NCBI RefSeq assembly: GCF_023101165.1
Contig: NZ_CP078076.1
Coordinates: forward strand, 2,790,001 to 2,854,000
Origin: Microbacterium sufflavum
GTDB taxonomy: Bacteria > Actinomycetota > Actinomycetes > Actinomycetales > Microbacteriaceae
Length of the DNA: 64,000 bases
Direction: 5' to 3'
A model generated the notes under the pieces. That model ran no database searches, was not told the origin of the DNA, and saw nothing but the letters and a program-made list of their open reading frames with translations. Shown in pieces: positions 48,507 through 63,718 of this stretch (its first letter is position 1; each line of letters opens with the position of its first letter). Both the position numbers and the translations under genes were made by a program.

Positions 48507-49763
48507 ATGCACAGCGGGGACGCACCGGCAGCTCATGCCCGGAGGTCGCATCGCACCGCGCGGGCCACTCTCGTCGTCCTGGCGGTCGCGCTCGTCATCC
48601 TGCTCCTGATCGCCGCAGAGGTGTTCAGGCGCACGAGCGCGGAGGAGGCGGAGCGCGCGAGCGATCCGGCCTTCGTCACCGCCCCGACCCCGCTGCCCTC
48701 CGGAGCCCCGGGCTCGCTCATCCGCTCCGAGGAGATCGACAGTGCTCCCGTCGGCACGAGAGCGTGGCGCGTGCTGTACCACTCCCGCGACCTGGCCGGT
48801 TCGGACATCGCCGTGTCCGGCCTGGTCGTCGTGCCCGAGGGGCCGGCGCCGGAGAACGGACGCACGGTCGTCTCCTGGGCGCACCCGACCACGGGAGCGG
48901 CGACGGCGTGCGCCCCGTCGCTCGCGCTCGATCCGTTCGAGCTCATCGCCGGGATGCACGAGCTGCTCGCCGAGGGATACGCCGTCGTGGCCACCGACTA
49001 TCCGGGCCTCGGTGTGGAGGGCGCGTCGTCCTATCTGCTGGGCGTCCCGGAGGCGAACAGCGTGCTGGACATCGTGCGTGCGGCCGGCCGCCTCGACGGG
49101 GCGGGGACGAGCGCTCGCGTCGTGCTGTGGGGGCACTCCCAGGGCGGTCAGGCGGCGCTCTTCGCCGCCGAGCGCGCCGAGACGTACGCGCCCGAGCTGT
49201 CGGTGCGCGGGGTGGCGGTGGCGGCGCCGGCGGCCGATCTCAACGCCCTGATGACCGACGACATCGTCGACGTCTCCGGGATCACCATCGCCTCGTTCGC
49301 CATCGCCGCCTACCGGGATGCCTACGCCGAACGGTTCGGCGAGGAGGCCATCCTGTCGATCCTGACCCCGGAGGGCGCGGCTGCGACTCCCGACATGGCC
49401 GCGCTCTGCCTGCTGACCCACACCGAGGAGATCCACGCGATCGCCGAGCCCCTGGTCGGCTCCTACGTCACCGCCGATCCCGCCACGACCGAGCCCTGGC
49501 GGACGATGCTCGCCGAGAACAGCGCGGGCGGCCAGCCCATCACGGTCCCCGTGCTCGTCGGCCAGGGCGAGGCGGACGAGCTCGTGCGTCCCGCCGCGAC
49601 CGACGGGTACGTCGCCCGCCTCTGCGCGGCGGGGACCGATGTCGCCTACCACCGGTTCCCGGCGGTCGACCACGGCTATGCGGCGTACGCGACCCTGCCC
49701 GAGCTCCTCCTGTGGCTCCCGACGCTGGACTCGCCACGGGAGCCCCACGATACCTGCGGGTGA
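48507..49763 (+). CDS. Secreted or membrane-anchored lipase/alpha-beta hydrolase
   Basis: This 418-aa protein has an N-terminal signal-anchor (ATLVVLAVALVILLLIAAEV, about 21-40) and an extracytoplasmic alpha/beta-hydrolase domain. The nucleophile elbow is VLWGHSQGGQAALF (GHSQG), and FPAVDHGYAAYA holds the probable catalytic His. DACAP-type cysteines (TACAPSLA) suggest a disulphide. It resembles the secretory lipase family (fungal LIP-like). ATG 48507 is 6 nt after TATACA (48495-48500), a possible -10 just past the tRNA. Confidence 0.86.
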   Translation: MHSGDAPAAHARRSHRTARATLVVLAVALVILLLIAAEVFRRTSAEEAERASDPAFVTAPTPLPSGAPGSLIRSEEIDSAPVGTRAWRVLYHSRDLAGSDIAVSGLVVVPEGPAPENGRTVVSWAHPTTGAATACAPSLALDPFELIAGMHELLAEGYAVVATDYPGLGVEGASSYLLGVPEANSVLDIVRAAGRLDGAGTSARVVLWGHSQGGQAALFAAERAETYAPELSVRGVAVAAPAADLNALMTDDIVDVSGITIASFAIAAYRDAYAERFGEEAILSILTPEGAAATPDMAALCLLTHTEEIHAIAEPLVGSYVTADPATTEPWRTMLAENSAGGQPITVPVLVGQGEADELVRPAATDGYVARLCAAGTDVAYHRFPAVDHGYAAYATLPELLLWLPTLDSPREPHDTCG

Positions 49764-49767
49764 GCGC

Positions 49768-50424
49768 TCAGGATTCCGCCAGTGCCGCGAGTTCGGCGAG
49801 CACCCGGGGGTGGGCGAGGATGCGGAAATGGCCGCCGGTGTCGAGCACGACGTTCTTCGCTCCCGGCAACGCGCTGCCCTCGGGGATGTGCGGGTCGAAC
49901 TCCGCATAGACCGACACGATCCGGGCGTTGACCTGGACCTCGCGCGCGAGCGCCAGGATGGACGGGTCGTCCGGAGAGAAGGCGCGCAGCACCCGTCCCG
50001 GCATGCGCCGGGCGTACCGGGAACCTCCGAACGGCGTCGCGACCGCCAGCATCGCCCGGATGCGGTGCCCCTCCGGTCCGGTCATGGCGAGCTTGCCCGC
50101 CAGACCTCCCTTGCTGTGCGCGACGAGGATCACCCCGGTGAGGTCGCGCGCACGCAGATGCTCCGCGATCTGCTCCGCCTCGTCCGCGACCGGGAACCGG
50201 TTGCGCCGCAGCGCATCCACCACGTGGACCGGATGACCCCGCTGGTGCAGCGCGACGATGAGCGGCTCCAGGAACCGCCACGTCTCGTACACCCCGGCGA
50301 GCACCACGATCGGCACGCCATCGCCGTCGGTGAACGCCCTCGCGTCATCTCGTCCGAAGAAGGAGCGCACCTGCCAGAACCCCGCATACGCGTAGTCGGC
50401 GGCCCACCAGCCCAGCCGCCTCAC
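49768..50424 (-). CDS. Alpha/beta hydrolase (lipase-like)
   Basis: This 218-aa compact alpha/beta hydrolase has the oxyanion region VVLAGVYETWRFLEPL, the nucleophile motif LVAHSKGGLAGKLA (Ser in HSKGG) and the C-terminal His in LDTGGHFRIL. The AVATPFGGSRYARRMPG segment is lipase-like. It starts at GTG 50424, in a GTGA overlap with the upstream alpha/beta-hydrolase gene, and its end is 4 bp from the convergent lipase. The longer frame to 50916 is overlap. Confidence 0.83.
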   Translation of the reverse strand: MRRLGWWAADYAYAGFWQVRSFFGRDDARAFTDGDGVPIVVLAGVYETWRFLEPLIVALHQRGHPVHVVDALRRNRFPVADEAEQIAEHLRARDLTGVILVAHSKGGLAGKLAMTGPEGHRIRAMLAVATPFGGSRYARRMPGRVLRAFSPDDPSILALAREVQVNARIVSVYAEFDPHIPEGSALPGAKNVVLDTGGHFRILAHPRVLAELAALAES

Positions 50425-51233
50425 GGCGCCGATGGCGCGCTCCGCTTCTCGTCCATGCTCCTCGACGTGGCAGCGTGCGGCCACGCACCGGCCGTGTGCG
50501 CCAGGATCGCCGACGCGACGGCGCGGGGCGCGGACTGCTGGGCCACGTGGTGGTGACCGGGGATCTCGACGAGACGCGAGACGCGGGCGCTGTCCCGCAG
50601 CCGGCGGCACCACGCGCGACCCGCGATCGGATCCGCTCCCCCGCGGATCACCAGGAGCGGCACGGTCAGCTCCGCCACCCGCTCCTGAAGCCGATAGCCG
50701 ATCATGTGTCGCGCCTGCCGCAGATACCAACGCACGCCGCAGCGGAGGTAGTCGGTGAAGACGATCGTGTTGATCGCGGGTGTCTCCCCCACGGTGTCGA
50801 TCGCGAGGGCACGCGCCTGTGCCGGAATCGTGCGCCACCGCTCGTCCACGACCGGGCCGATCGCGACCACGGCGCGCACGTACTCCGGGCGGTGCAGAGC
50901 AGCCTCCACGGTCCATTGCGCGCCCATCGAGTGTCCGACGAGCACCACGCGGTCATCGCCGAGCGTTCCGATCACCTCGGCCAGTGCGCTGCCCATCCGC
51001 TCCACCCCGACGTCGACGGAGGGCTTGGGCAGTCCGCCGAAACCCGGAAGATCCACCGACACCACACGGGTGTGCTCCGCGAGCGCATCGTGCAGGCGGG
51101 ACAGGTAGCGGTGCGACATGCCGATGCCATGCACCAGCACCATCGTGGGGACGACGGATCCCGCCGGTCGCGGAGTCTCCCGAAGGCGGAACATCAACCC
51201 CGACGTGAGCACGAGGCGCGTACGAACGACCAT
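50421..51233 (-). CDS. Alpha/beta fold hydrolase
   Basis: This 270-aa hydrolase has TMVLVHGIGMSHRYLSRL (oxyanion HG), LVGHSMGAQWTVEAAL (nucleophile Ser) and EIPGHHHVAQQSAP (catalytic His). The acid is probably in VIRGGADPIAG. No signal peptide is seen; substrate unknown. ATG 51233 lies 6 nt after TAGCGT on the minus strand (51240-51245), so it is leaderless. It is coupled to the smaller hydrolase gene downstream. Confidence 0.87.
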   Translation of the reverse strand: MVVRTRLVLTSGLMFRLRETPRPAGSVVPTMVLVHGIGMSHRYLSRLHDALAEHTRVVSVDLPGFGGLPKPSVDVGVERMGSALAEVIGTLGDDRVVLVGHSMGAQWTVEAALHRPEYVRAVVAIGPVVDERWRTIPAQARALAIDTVGETPAINTIVFTDYLRCGVRWYLRQARHMIGYRLQERVAELTVPLLVIRGGADPIAGRAWCRRLRDSARVSRLVEIPGHHHVAQQSAPRAVASAILAHTAGAWPHAATSRSMDEKRSAPSAP

Positions 51234-51294
51234 GCGCCCACGCTATCCGCCCCGCCCGCGCGGTCGCAGAGGGTTGACGCGGGCCCGGGACATA

Positions 51295-51328
51295 CGGAAG
51301 GGGCGGGGCCGTAGCCCCGCCCCTTCCG
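51295..51328. terminator. 15-bp perfect stem terminator downstream of pyk
   Basis: The arms 51295-51309 and 51314-51328 are perfect complements around a CGTA loop. It ends 13 bp from the pyruvate kinase stop codon and lies before the hydrolase gene. It is one of the strongest terminators in the window. Confidence 0.85.
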
Positions 51329-51341
51329 GACACCTCGTGCG

Positions 51342-52790
51342 TCAGACGCCGGCCTTGTAGATCGGCGCAGCACCACGCATCGCGTCGCCCACCTTGTGCA
51401 CGCGGAGGTCGTTCGTCGAGCCCACGATCCCGGGAGGGGAACCGGAGATCACGACGACCTTGTCGCCCTCGACCGCCAGGCCGTTCTCGAGCAGGTACTC
51501 GTCGACCTGGTGGTACATCAGGTCGGTGTGCTGGACCATGTCGACCAGCGTGGAGCGCAGGCCCCACGTGAGCGCCATCCGACGACGGATCGCCGGCTCC
51601 GGGGTGAACGCCAGCATCGGGATGCGCGAGCGCAGACGCGACAGGCGGCGGGCGGAGTCGCCCGACTGGGTGAAGACGCAGAGGAACTTCGCGTCGACGA
51701 ACTCCGCGACCTCGAGGGCGGCCAGCGTGATGGCACCACCCTGCGTGCGGGGCTTGGTCGTCAGCGGGAGGATCCGCTCCAGGCCGTGCTCCTCGGTGGA
51801 CTCGATGATGCGGGCCATGGTCTCCACCACGACGACCGGGTAGTCGCCCACGCTGGTCTCGCCCGAGAGCATCACCGCGTCGGCGCCGTCGAGCACCGCG
51901 TTCGCGACGTCGGAGGTCTCCGCGCGCGTGGGCACCGGGCTGTTGATCATCGACTCGAGCATCTGCGTCGCCACGATCACCGGCTTCGCGTTGCGCCGGG
52001 CGAGCTCCACCGCGCGCTTCTGCACGATCGGCACGGCCTCCAGAGGCAGCTCGACACCTAGGTCGCCACGGGCGACCATGATGCCGTCGAACGCGTCGAC
52101 GATCTCCTCCAGCGCATCGACCGCCTGCGGCTTCTCGATCTTGGCGATCACGGGGACGCGCACGCCCTCCTCCGCCATGATCTCGTGCACGCGCGACACG
52201 TCTTCCGCGTTGCGCACGAAGGACAGGGCGATGAGGTCGGCACCCGTGCGCAGACCCCAGCGCAGGTCGTCTTCGTCCTTCTCGCTCAGAGCGGGGACGT
52301 TCACGGCGACACCGGGCAGGTTGATGCCCTTGTTGTTCGACACGGCGCCGGCGACGACCACGCGCGTGGTGACGGTGACGCCGTCGGTCTCGACCACCTC
52401 GACGCGGACCTTGCCGTCGTCGATCAGCAGGAAGTCACCGGGCTTCACGTCCTGGGGCAGCCCCTTGAACGTGGTACCGCAGATCTCCTTGTTGCCGATG
52501 ATGTCTTCGGTGGTGATCTTGAAGATGTCGCCCTTGGCGAGCTCGTACGGCCCGTCCTCGAAACGGCCGAGACGGATCTTCGGTCCCTGCAGGTCGACGA
52601 GGATCGCCACGGCGCGGCCGGAGTCCTCCGCCGCGCGACGCACGTTCGCGTAGTTGTTCTCGTGCACGGAGTAGTCGCCGTGGCTGAGGTTCAGACGTGC
52701 CACGTCCACACCCGCATCGATCAGTGCACGCACCGTCTCATACGTCGAGGTGGCCGGACCCAAAGTGGCGACGATTTTCGCGCGTCTCAA
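51342..52790 (-). CDS. pyk: Pyruvate kinase
   Basis: This 482-aa glycolytic enzyme makes pyruvate and ATP from PEP and ADP. The start RRAKIVATLGPATSTYE and the active-site segment IAKIEKPQAVDALEEI (catalytic Lys) with MVARGDLGVELPLE are standard; IILVDLQGPKIRLG-type residues bind the metal. The C-terminal domain is present with the usual length. The start codon is TTG 52790, preceded by GGAGAG; no ATG or GTG gives a plausible N-terminus. Its probable -10, TAGGCT (52846-52851), includes the gltD stop codon, leaving a leader of about 50 nt. Confidence 0.95.
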   Translation of the reverse strand: MRRAKIVATLGPATSTYETVRALIDAGVDVARLNLSHGDYSVHENNYANVRRAAEDSGRAVAILVDLQGPKIRLGRFEDGPYELAKGDIFKITTEDIIGNKEICGTTFKGLPQDVKPGDFLLIDDGKVRVEVVETDGVTVTTRVVVAGAVSNNKGINLPGVAVNVPALSEKDEDDLRWGLRTGADLIALSFVRNAEDVSRVHEIMAEEGVRVPVIAKIEKPQAVDALEEIVDAFDGIMVARGDLGVELPLEAVPIVQKRAVELARRNAKPVIVATQMLESMINSPVPTRAETSDVANAVLDGADAVMLSGETSVGDYPVVVVETMARIIESTEEHGLERILPLTTKPRTQGGAITLAALEVAEFVDAKFLCVFTQSGDSARRLSRLRSRIPMLAFTPEPAIRRRMALTWGLRSTLVDMVQHTDLMYHQVDEYLLENGLAVEGDKVVVISGSPPGIVGSTNDLRVHKVGDAMRGAAPIYKAGV

Positions 52791-52848
52791 AGAACTCTCC
52801 AGGATAGAAGTGGGGGATGAACGTTCGGGCGACGGTGCCTGCCCCAGC

Positions 52849-58885
<6,037 letters not shown>

Positions 58886-58958
58886 CAGTTACCGTCCTCA
58901 GATCTTCAGTGAAACCCGGGGACGTCGTCGGCCCGCTCGTTCAGTGCAATGGTTCTCC

Positions 58959-58975
58959 CGCCGCGGGACGCGGCG
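58959..58975. terminator. 7-bp GC hairpin at the end of the trp-lgt operon
   Basis: CGCCGCG-GGA-CGCGGCG (read on the plus strand) is a perfect stem with a 3-nt loop abutting the lgt stop codon. It is a likely terminator for lgt before gltB. The remaining 73 bp up to gltB hold its ribosome site and no clear -10. Confidence 0.55.
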
Positions 58976-60001
58976 TTATCGGGAGCCGTCCTCGCTCGTG
59001 GGAGCAGTGCTTGTGGCGGTGGCTCCTGCGGTGACCTCGTCGGTCGGAGGCTCGCTCACGTCCACGAAATCAGAGGGATTGTCTTGCGATTGTACATCAG
59101 CGTCCAGGTCCTTCCGGCCGCGGCCGGGCTGATACGGCGAAGGCTCCAGACCCGGGTGACGGCGCGTCTGCACCACGAGGATGACGAGGCCGACGACGAC
59201 GCCGATGATCGCCGCCCAGACGTTGCTGCGCAGACCCAGGATGATCTCGCTCGGGTCGATGCGGATCGACTCCCACACGATGCGACCAGCGCTATACCAG
59301 ATGAGGTAGATCGCGAACAGCCGGCCCCACTGGAAGAAGAGCTTGCGGCTCAGCCACAGCAGCACGATCACGCCGAGCCCGTTCCACAGCACCTCGTACA
59401 GGAACGTCGGGTGGAACAGCGTGCCCTCGGGGAGCCCGGGAGGGAAGGCCGAGTTGGTGGACTCGATCTCGAGGCCCCACGGCAGGTCGGTCGGCAGGCC
59501 GAAGAGCTCGTGGTTGAACCAGTTGCCGAACCGGCCCATGGCCTGCGCGAGCAGCAGCCCGGGAGCGAGTGCGTCGGCGAACGTCCAGAAGCGGATACCG
59601 GTCCAGCGGCAGCCGAGGTACGCGCCGATGGCGCCGCCGATCAGCGCGCCGAAGATGGCGATGCCGCCCTCCCAGATCGCCCACACCGAGCCGGGCTCGA
59701 AGGGGTTCCAGGTGTTCTTGCCCTCGCCGAAGTAGAAGTTCGGGTGGGTCAGCACGTGGAAGATGCGGGCGCCGATGATGGCCAGCGGCACCGCGAGGAT
59801 CGAGATGTCGATCACGACCCACGGCTCCGCACCGCGCTTCGTGAGGCGGTGGTTGGTCAGCAGCACCGCGACGATGATGCCGGCGATGATGCAGAGCGCG
59901 TAGAAGTGGATCCGCACCGGGCCCAGGTCGAAGTACGCGACGGGAGGACTCGGGATGCTGGCGAGCACGCCGGTGAAGCTGCTGGGGAGCGCGAGGGACA
60001 T
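58976..60001 (-). CDS. lgt: Prolipoprotein diacylglyceryl transferase
   Basis: This 341-aa membrane enzyme attaches diacylglycerol to the lipobox cysteine, the first lipoprotein maturation step; lnt at 24289 acts last. About seven membrane helices are present. The signature is GRFGNWFNHELFGLPT, and HFYALCIIAGIIVA and YLIWYSAGRIVWESIRID are also conserved. The last 60 residues are a polar tail. ATG 60001 is 7 nt after TAGAAT on the minus strand (60009-60014), whose TAG is the trpA stop codon. It is the last gene of the trp-lgt run. Confidence 0.95.
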   Translation of the reverse strand: MSLALPSSFTGVLASIPSPPVAYFDLGPVRIHFYALCIIAGIIVAVLLTNHRLTKRGAEPWVVIDISILAVPLAIIGARIFHVLTHPNFYFGEGKNTWNPFEPGSVWAIWEGGIAIFGALIGGAIGAYLGCRWTGIRFWTFADALAPGLLLAQAMGRFGNWFNHELFGLPTDLPWGLEIESTNSAFPPGLPEGTLFHPTFLYEVLWNGLGVIVLLWLSRKLFFQWGRLFAIYLIWYSAGRIVWESIRIDPSEIILGLRSNVWAAIIGVVVGLVILVVQTRRHPGLEPSPYQPGRGRKDLDADVQSQDNPSDFVDVSEPPTDEVTAGATATSTAPTSEDGSR

Positions 60002-60008
60002 GAGTGCG

Positions 60009-60014
60009 ATTCTA
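60009..60014 (-). promoter_or_regulatory. -10 box (TAGAAT) formed by the trpA stop codon
   Basis: On the minus strand TAGAAT begins with the TAG stop of trpA (60012-60014) and ends 7 nt before the lgt ATG at 60001. This is the leaderless geometry. It would let lgt be expressed apart from tryptophan control. Confidence 0.55.
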
Positions 60015-60815
60015 GTTCTCGGGGACGGAGCGCACCGACGACGTGCCGGTGGCGAGGGTTCGGGCGACGGCCGCGAGGGCGGGGACGCCGCCGTCGCGCA
60101 GGGCGCGCACGAGCGCGGTGCCGACGATGGCGCCGTCGGCGTACTCGGAGACACCGGCGATCTGCTCGGCGGTGGAGATGCCGATTCCGACGCAGGCGCG
60201 CCGGGCGCCGTGCTCGCGCAGGCGGGCGACGAGGGTGCGTGCGCCGCGGTCGAGCTCGGCCCGCTCCCCCGTGATGCCCATCGTGGAGACGGTGTACACG
60301 AAACCGGTCGACGACTTCACCACGAGCTCGAGGCGCTCGTCCGACGAGGTCGGCGCGGCCAGGAACACCCGGTCGAGCCCGGTCCGCTCGCTCGCCGCGA
60401 TCCACTCCGCCGCCGCGTCCGGCGTGATGTCGGGCGTGATCAGCCCGGCGCCGCCCGCCGCCAGCAGGTCGTCGGCGTAGCGATCGACGCCGTACTGCAG
60501 CACCGGGTTCCAGTAGGTCATCACGAGCACCGGGACGTCGGTCGCGGCAGTGATGGCGCGGATCGCGGTGAAGAGGTCCTTCATCCGGAAGCCGGCGGCG
60601 AGGGCGGCGGTCGTCGCCTCCTGGATGATCGCGCCGTCCATCACGGGGTCGCTGTAGGGCGGCCCGAGCTCGATGATGTCCACGCCGTTCTCGGCGAGGG
60701 CGATCGCCGCCTGGATGCTCGTCTCCAGGTCGGGGAAGCCGACGGGCAGGTAGCCGACGAAGGCGCTGCGGCCGGCGTCGTGCGCGCGCTGGATGGCCTG
60801 TTCGACGCGGCTCAC
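60012..60815 (-). CDS. trpA: Tryptophan synthase alpha chain
   Basis: This 267-aa TIM barrel cleaves indole-3-glycerol phosphate to indole, channelled to TrpB. The catalytic Glu and Asp lie in [15 protein letters not shown], and [14 protein letters not shown] and [12 protein letters not shown] are the later barrel motifs. GTG 60815 overlaps the trpB stop by 4 bp. Its TAG stop becomes the -10 box of lgt. Confidence 0.95.
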   Translation of the reverse strand: MSRVEQAIQRAHDAGRSAFVGYLPVGFPDLETSIQAAIALAENGVDIIELGPPYSDPVMDGAIIQEATTAALAAGFRMKDLFTAIRAITAATDVPVLVMTYWNPVLQYGVDRYADDLLAAGGAGLITPDITPDAAAEWIAASERTGLDRVFLAAPTSSDERLELVVKSSTGFVYTVSTMGITGERAELDRGARTLVARLREHGARRACVGIGISTAEQIAGVSEYADGAIVGTALVRALRDGGVPALAAVARTLATGTSSVRSVPEN

Positions 60816-62080
60816 AGCTGCGGCTCTCCCTTCGAGGCGGCTTCTTCGGCGGAGCTCTCCTCGGTCGCGTCGTGCGCGAGCGCCGCCTCGTCGTAGAGCT
60901 CGAAGTACCGGGCGGCCGTGTCCATGTCCTTGTCGCCCCGGCCGGAGAGGCAGATCGCCAGGACGGCGTCCGGTCCGAGCTCGCGGCCGATCCGCAGGGC
61001 TCCCGCGAGGGCGTGCGCGGACTCGATCGCCGGGATGATGCCCTCGGTGCGGCTCAGCAGCCGCAGGGCCTGCATCGCCTCGTCGTCGGTCGCCGGGATG
61101 TAGTCCGCGCGGCCGATGTCGGCCAGCCACGAGTGCTCCGGGCCGACGCCGGGATAGTCGAGCCCGGCGGAGATCGAGTGCGACTCGACCGTCTGGCCGT
61201 CCTCGTCCTGCAGGACATAGGTCTTCGCGCCGTGCAGCACACCGGGACGACCGCGCTCGATCGACGCCGCGTGCCGCGGGGTGTCCACTCCGTCGCCGGC
61301 CGCCTCGACGCCGTACAGGCGCACGCCCTCGTCGTCGAGGAACGCGTCGAACATGCCGATCGCGTTCGAGCCGCCGCCCACGCACGCGAACACCGCGTCG
61401 GGCAGCCGGCCCACCTCATCGAGCAGCTGGGCGCGCGCCTCCTCGCCGATGATCTTCTGGAAATCGCGGACCATCGCCGGGAACGGATGCGGCCCCGCGG
61501 CGGTGCCGAAGATGTAGTTCGTGGTCTCGACCGAGGCGACCCAGTCGCGGTACGCGTCGTTGATCGCGTCCTTCAGCGTGCGCGAGCCCGAGGTCACCGG
61601 CACGACCTCGGCGCCCAGCAGGCGCATGCGGGCGACGTTCAGCGCCTGGCGCTCGGTGTCGACCTCGCCCATGTAGATCGTGCAGTCCAGGCCGAACAGG
61701 GCCGCCGCGGTGGCCGTCGCGACACCGTGCTGTCCTGCACCCGTCTCGGCGATCACCCTGGTCTTGCCGAGGCGCTTGGTGAGCAGCGCCTGGCCCAGCA
61801 CGTTGTTGATCTTGTGCGAGCCGGTGTGGTTGAGGTCCTCGCGCTTGAGGAACACCCGCGCGCCCCCGGCGTGCTCGGCGAACCGCGGCACCTCGGTCAG
61901 CGCCGAGGGGCGTCCGGCGTAGGAGGACAGCAGGTGGGCCAGCTCGGCACGGAACTCCGGATCGGCGATCGCCACCTCGTACGCGACCGTCAGCTCGTCG
62001 ATCGCGGCGATCAGCGACTCCGGCATGAACCGGCCGCCGAAGTCACCGAAGTACGGGCCGTGCTGGTCACGCAGACTCAC
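60812..62080 (-). CDS. trpB: Tryptophan synthase beta chain
   Basis: This 422-aa PLP enzyme condenses indole and serine. The PLP lysine is in [16 protein letters not shown], and [13 protein letters not shown] and [15 protein letters not shown] (phosphate loop) are standard. There is a C-terminal acidic/alanine tail of about 30 residues ([16 protein letters not shown]). GTG 62080 overlaps the trpC stop by 4 bp. Confidence 0.96.
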   Translation of the reverse strand: MSLRDQHGPYFGDFGGRFMPESLIAAIDELTVAYEVAIADPEFRAELAHLLSSYAGRPSALTEVPRFAEHAGGARVFLKREDLNHTGSHKINNVLGQALLTKRLGKTRVIAETGAGQHGVATATAAALFGLDCTIYMGEVDTERQALNVARMRLLGAEVVPVTSGSRTLKDAINDAYRDWVASVETTNYIFGTAAGPHPFPAMVRDFQKIIGEEARAQLLDEVGRLPDAVFACVGGGSNAIGMFDAFLDDEGVRLYGVEAAGDGVDTPRHAASIERGRPGVLHGAKTYVLQDEDGQTVESHSISAGLDYPGVGPEHSWLADIGRADYIPATDDEAMQALRLLSRTEGIIPAIESAHALAGALRIGRELGPDAVLAICLSGRGDKDMDTAARYFELYDEAALAHDATEESSAEEAASKGEPQL

Positions 62081-62853
62081 TTCGCCTCCAGGAAGCTCTC
62101 GAGCGTGGCGACCGGATCCCCGGTCACCAGGGCCTCACCGATCAGCACGACGTCGGCACCGGCCGAACGGTAGTGCGCGACATCGGCGGGGGTGAGCACC
62201 GCGGACTCCGCGATCTTGATCGCCGTGTCCGGGATGCGGTCGACGAGCCGACCGAAGAGGTCACGGTCGAGCTCGAGAGTCTTCAGGTCGCGCGCGTTCA
62301 CGCCGATGAGCGCGGCGCCGAGATCGATCGCCACGTCGAGCTCCTCCGCCGAGTGCGTCTCGACGAGCGGGGTCATGCCGAGCTCCAGGGTGAACGCGTA
62401 CAGGTCGCGCAGCACCTCCGGCTCGAGCCCGGCGACGATCAGCAGGACGAGATCAGCACCCGCCGCCCGCGCCTCCAGCACCTGATACCGCGTGGCGATG
62501 AAGTCCTTGCGCAGCACCGGCAGCGACACCCGCGCGGTCACGGCCTCGAGATCCGCCAGACTGCCCCCGAAACGGCGCTCCTCGGTCAGGACGCTGATCG
62601 CCGAGGCGCCGCCCTGCTCGTACAGCGACGCCTGGTGGGCGGGATCCGGGATCTCGGCGAGTGCACCACGGGACGGGCTCGCCCGCTTGACCTCGGCGAT
62701 GATCTTGACCCGCTCGGCGGGAGCGAGGAACGCAAGGGCGTCCTTCGCCGCCGGGCGCGCGAGAGCCTCGCGCTCGACGACCTCGATCGGCCGGGAGAGG
62801 GAGCGACGCTCGGCGTCTGCGACAGCGCCGGCCGTCAGGTCGGCGAGGACCAC
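62077..62853 (-). CDS. trpC: Indole-3-glycerol phosphate synthase
   Basis: This 258-aa TIM barrel makes indole-3-glycerol phosphate from Cd[19 protein letters not shown] holds the catalytic Lys, and [32 protein letters not shown] and [12 protein letters not shown] are standard. GTG 62853 shares one base with the preceding TAG stop (TA-GTG); longer frames have no support. Confidence 0.95.
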   Translation of the reverse strand: MVLADLTAGAVADAERRSLSRPIEVVEREALARPAAKDALAFLAPAERVKIIAEVKRASPSRGALAEIPDPAHQASLYEQGGASAISVLTEERRFGGSLADLEAVTARVSLPVLRKDFIATRYQVLEARAAGADLVLLIVAGLEPEVLRDLYAFTLELGMTPLVETHSAEELDVAIDLGAALIGVNARDLKTLELDRDLFGRLVDRIPDTAIKIAESAVLTPADVAHYRSAGADVVLIGEALVTGDPVATLESFLEAK

Positions 62854-63083
62854 TAGTGCGCCTTCGGGGAGTACTTGGGGCCCTTCACGCCGTAGCCCGC
62901 CTTCGCGAGCGCCCAACCCACGATGGCCCCGATCGGGATCAGCGCGGCGGAGATCCAGACCAGGGTCGGCTGCTCGAAGCAGAACGCGACGGTCGCGGCG
63001 GTGAAGCCGACGAGCATGATCACGACGGCGGTCCAGGCCGCAGGCGAGTGTCCGTGGCCAGGGTCGGCGATCGGGTTGGTCAT
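62853..63083 (-). CDS. HGxxPAAW family membrane protein
   Basis: This 76-aa protein is characteristic of actinobacterial trp operons. HGHSPAAW is the eponymous motif near residue 10, followed by two membrane helices (VVIMLVGFTAATVAFCFEQ and the ALIPIGAIVGWALAKAGY region). Function unknown. ATG 63083 has a GGAGGA site. Its TAG stop touches the trpC start. Confidence 0.9.
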   Translation of the reverse strand: MTNPIADPGHGHSPAAWTAVVIMLVGFTAATVAFCFEQPTLVWISAALIPIGAIVGWALAKAGYGVKGPKYSPKAH

Positions 63084-63127
63084 GTTTCCTCCGGGGACGA
63101 CGTGCGGATGTCTTCAGTCTATCGGGG

Positions 63128-63718
63128 TCAGCGCGTGGGATCCGTCCCGCGGGACAGGTCGTCCCACGAGTCGACCGCGTCGACCGGGCCCTCGTGCGTC
63201 GCGGGGTGCGCGGTCTCGGTGCGGTAACGGCGGCCGCCCGACTTCCACTGACGCCAGGTGACCAGTACCAGCACGGCCGCGAGCAGCAGGATCACCCAGC
63301 CGACGAGTGCGACCCACGGCCACGCGGACGCCACGATGTGCGCCGCCACCTCGTGCACGGCGGTGTCGCCCGCGAGCCCCGTGGTCTCGGTCACGGTCGC
63401 GGCGACGGCGTCGAAGGGCTCAGCGACCAGCAGCTGCACGGTCGACCAGCCGAGGAACACCGCCGCGACCGCGGCGAGCACCCCGAAGACCAGTCGCACC
63501 GCGCGACCGGCGATCGACAGGGCCGCGCCGAGCGCCAGCACCGCGAGGCTCAGCGGCGCGAGCAGCACCATCGCCGCGGCCCCCGGCACGAGGATCGCCT
63601 CTCCCGCATCGGCGCGCTCGACCGTGAACCAGGTCTGCGTGGAGGAGATGATGCCGAGGGCGCCGGCGAGCAGGAAGCCGGAGACCGCGAGCGAGCGCCC
63701 CCGCCGGGCGAGGCTCAC
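63128..63718 (-). CDS. Tryptophan biosynthesis-associated membrane protein
   Basis: This 196-aa protein of the TIGR02234 type (actinobacterial trp-operon membrane protein) has four hydrophobic segments, including [19 protein letters not shown] and [18 protein letters not shown]. It ends in a basic and polar tail. Function unknown; its operon location suggests involvement in tryptophan synthesis or transport. GTG 63718 overlaps the hisI stop by 4 bp. Confidence 0.88.
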   Translation of the reverse strand: MSLARRGRSLAVSGFLLAGALGIISSTQTWFTVERADAGEAILVPGAAAMVLLAPLSLAVLALGAALSIAGRAVRLVFGVLAAVAAVFLGWSTVQLLVAEPFDAVAATVTETTGLAGDTAVHEVAAHIVASAWPWVALVGWVILLLAAVLVLVTWRQWKSGGRRYRTETAHPATHEGPVDAVDSWDDLSRGTDPTR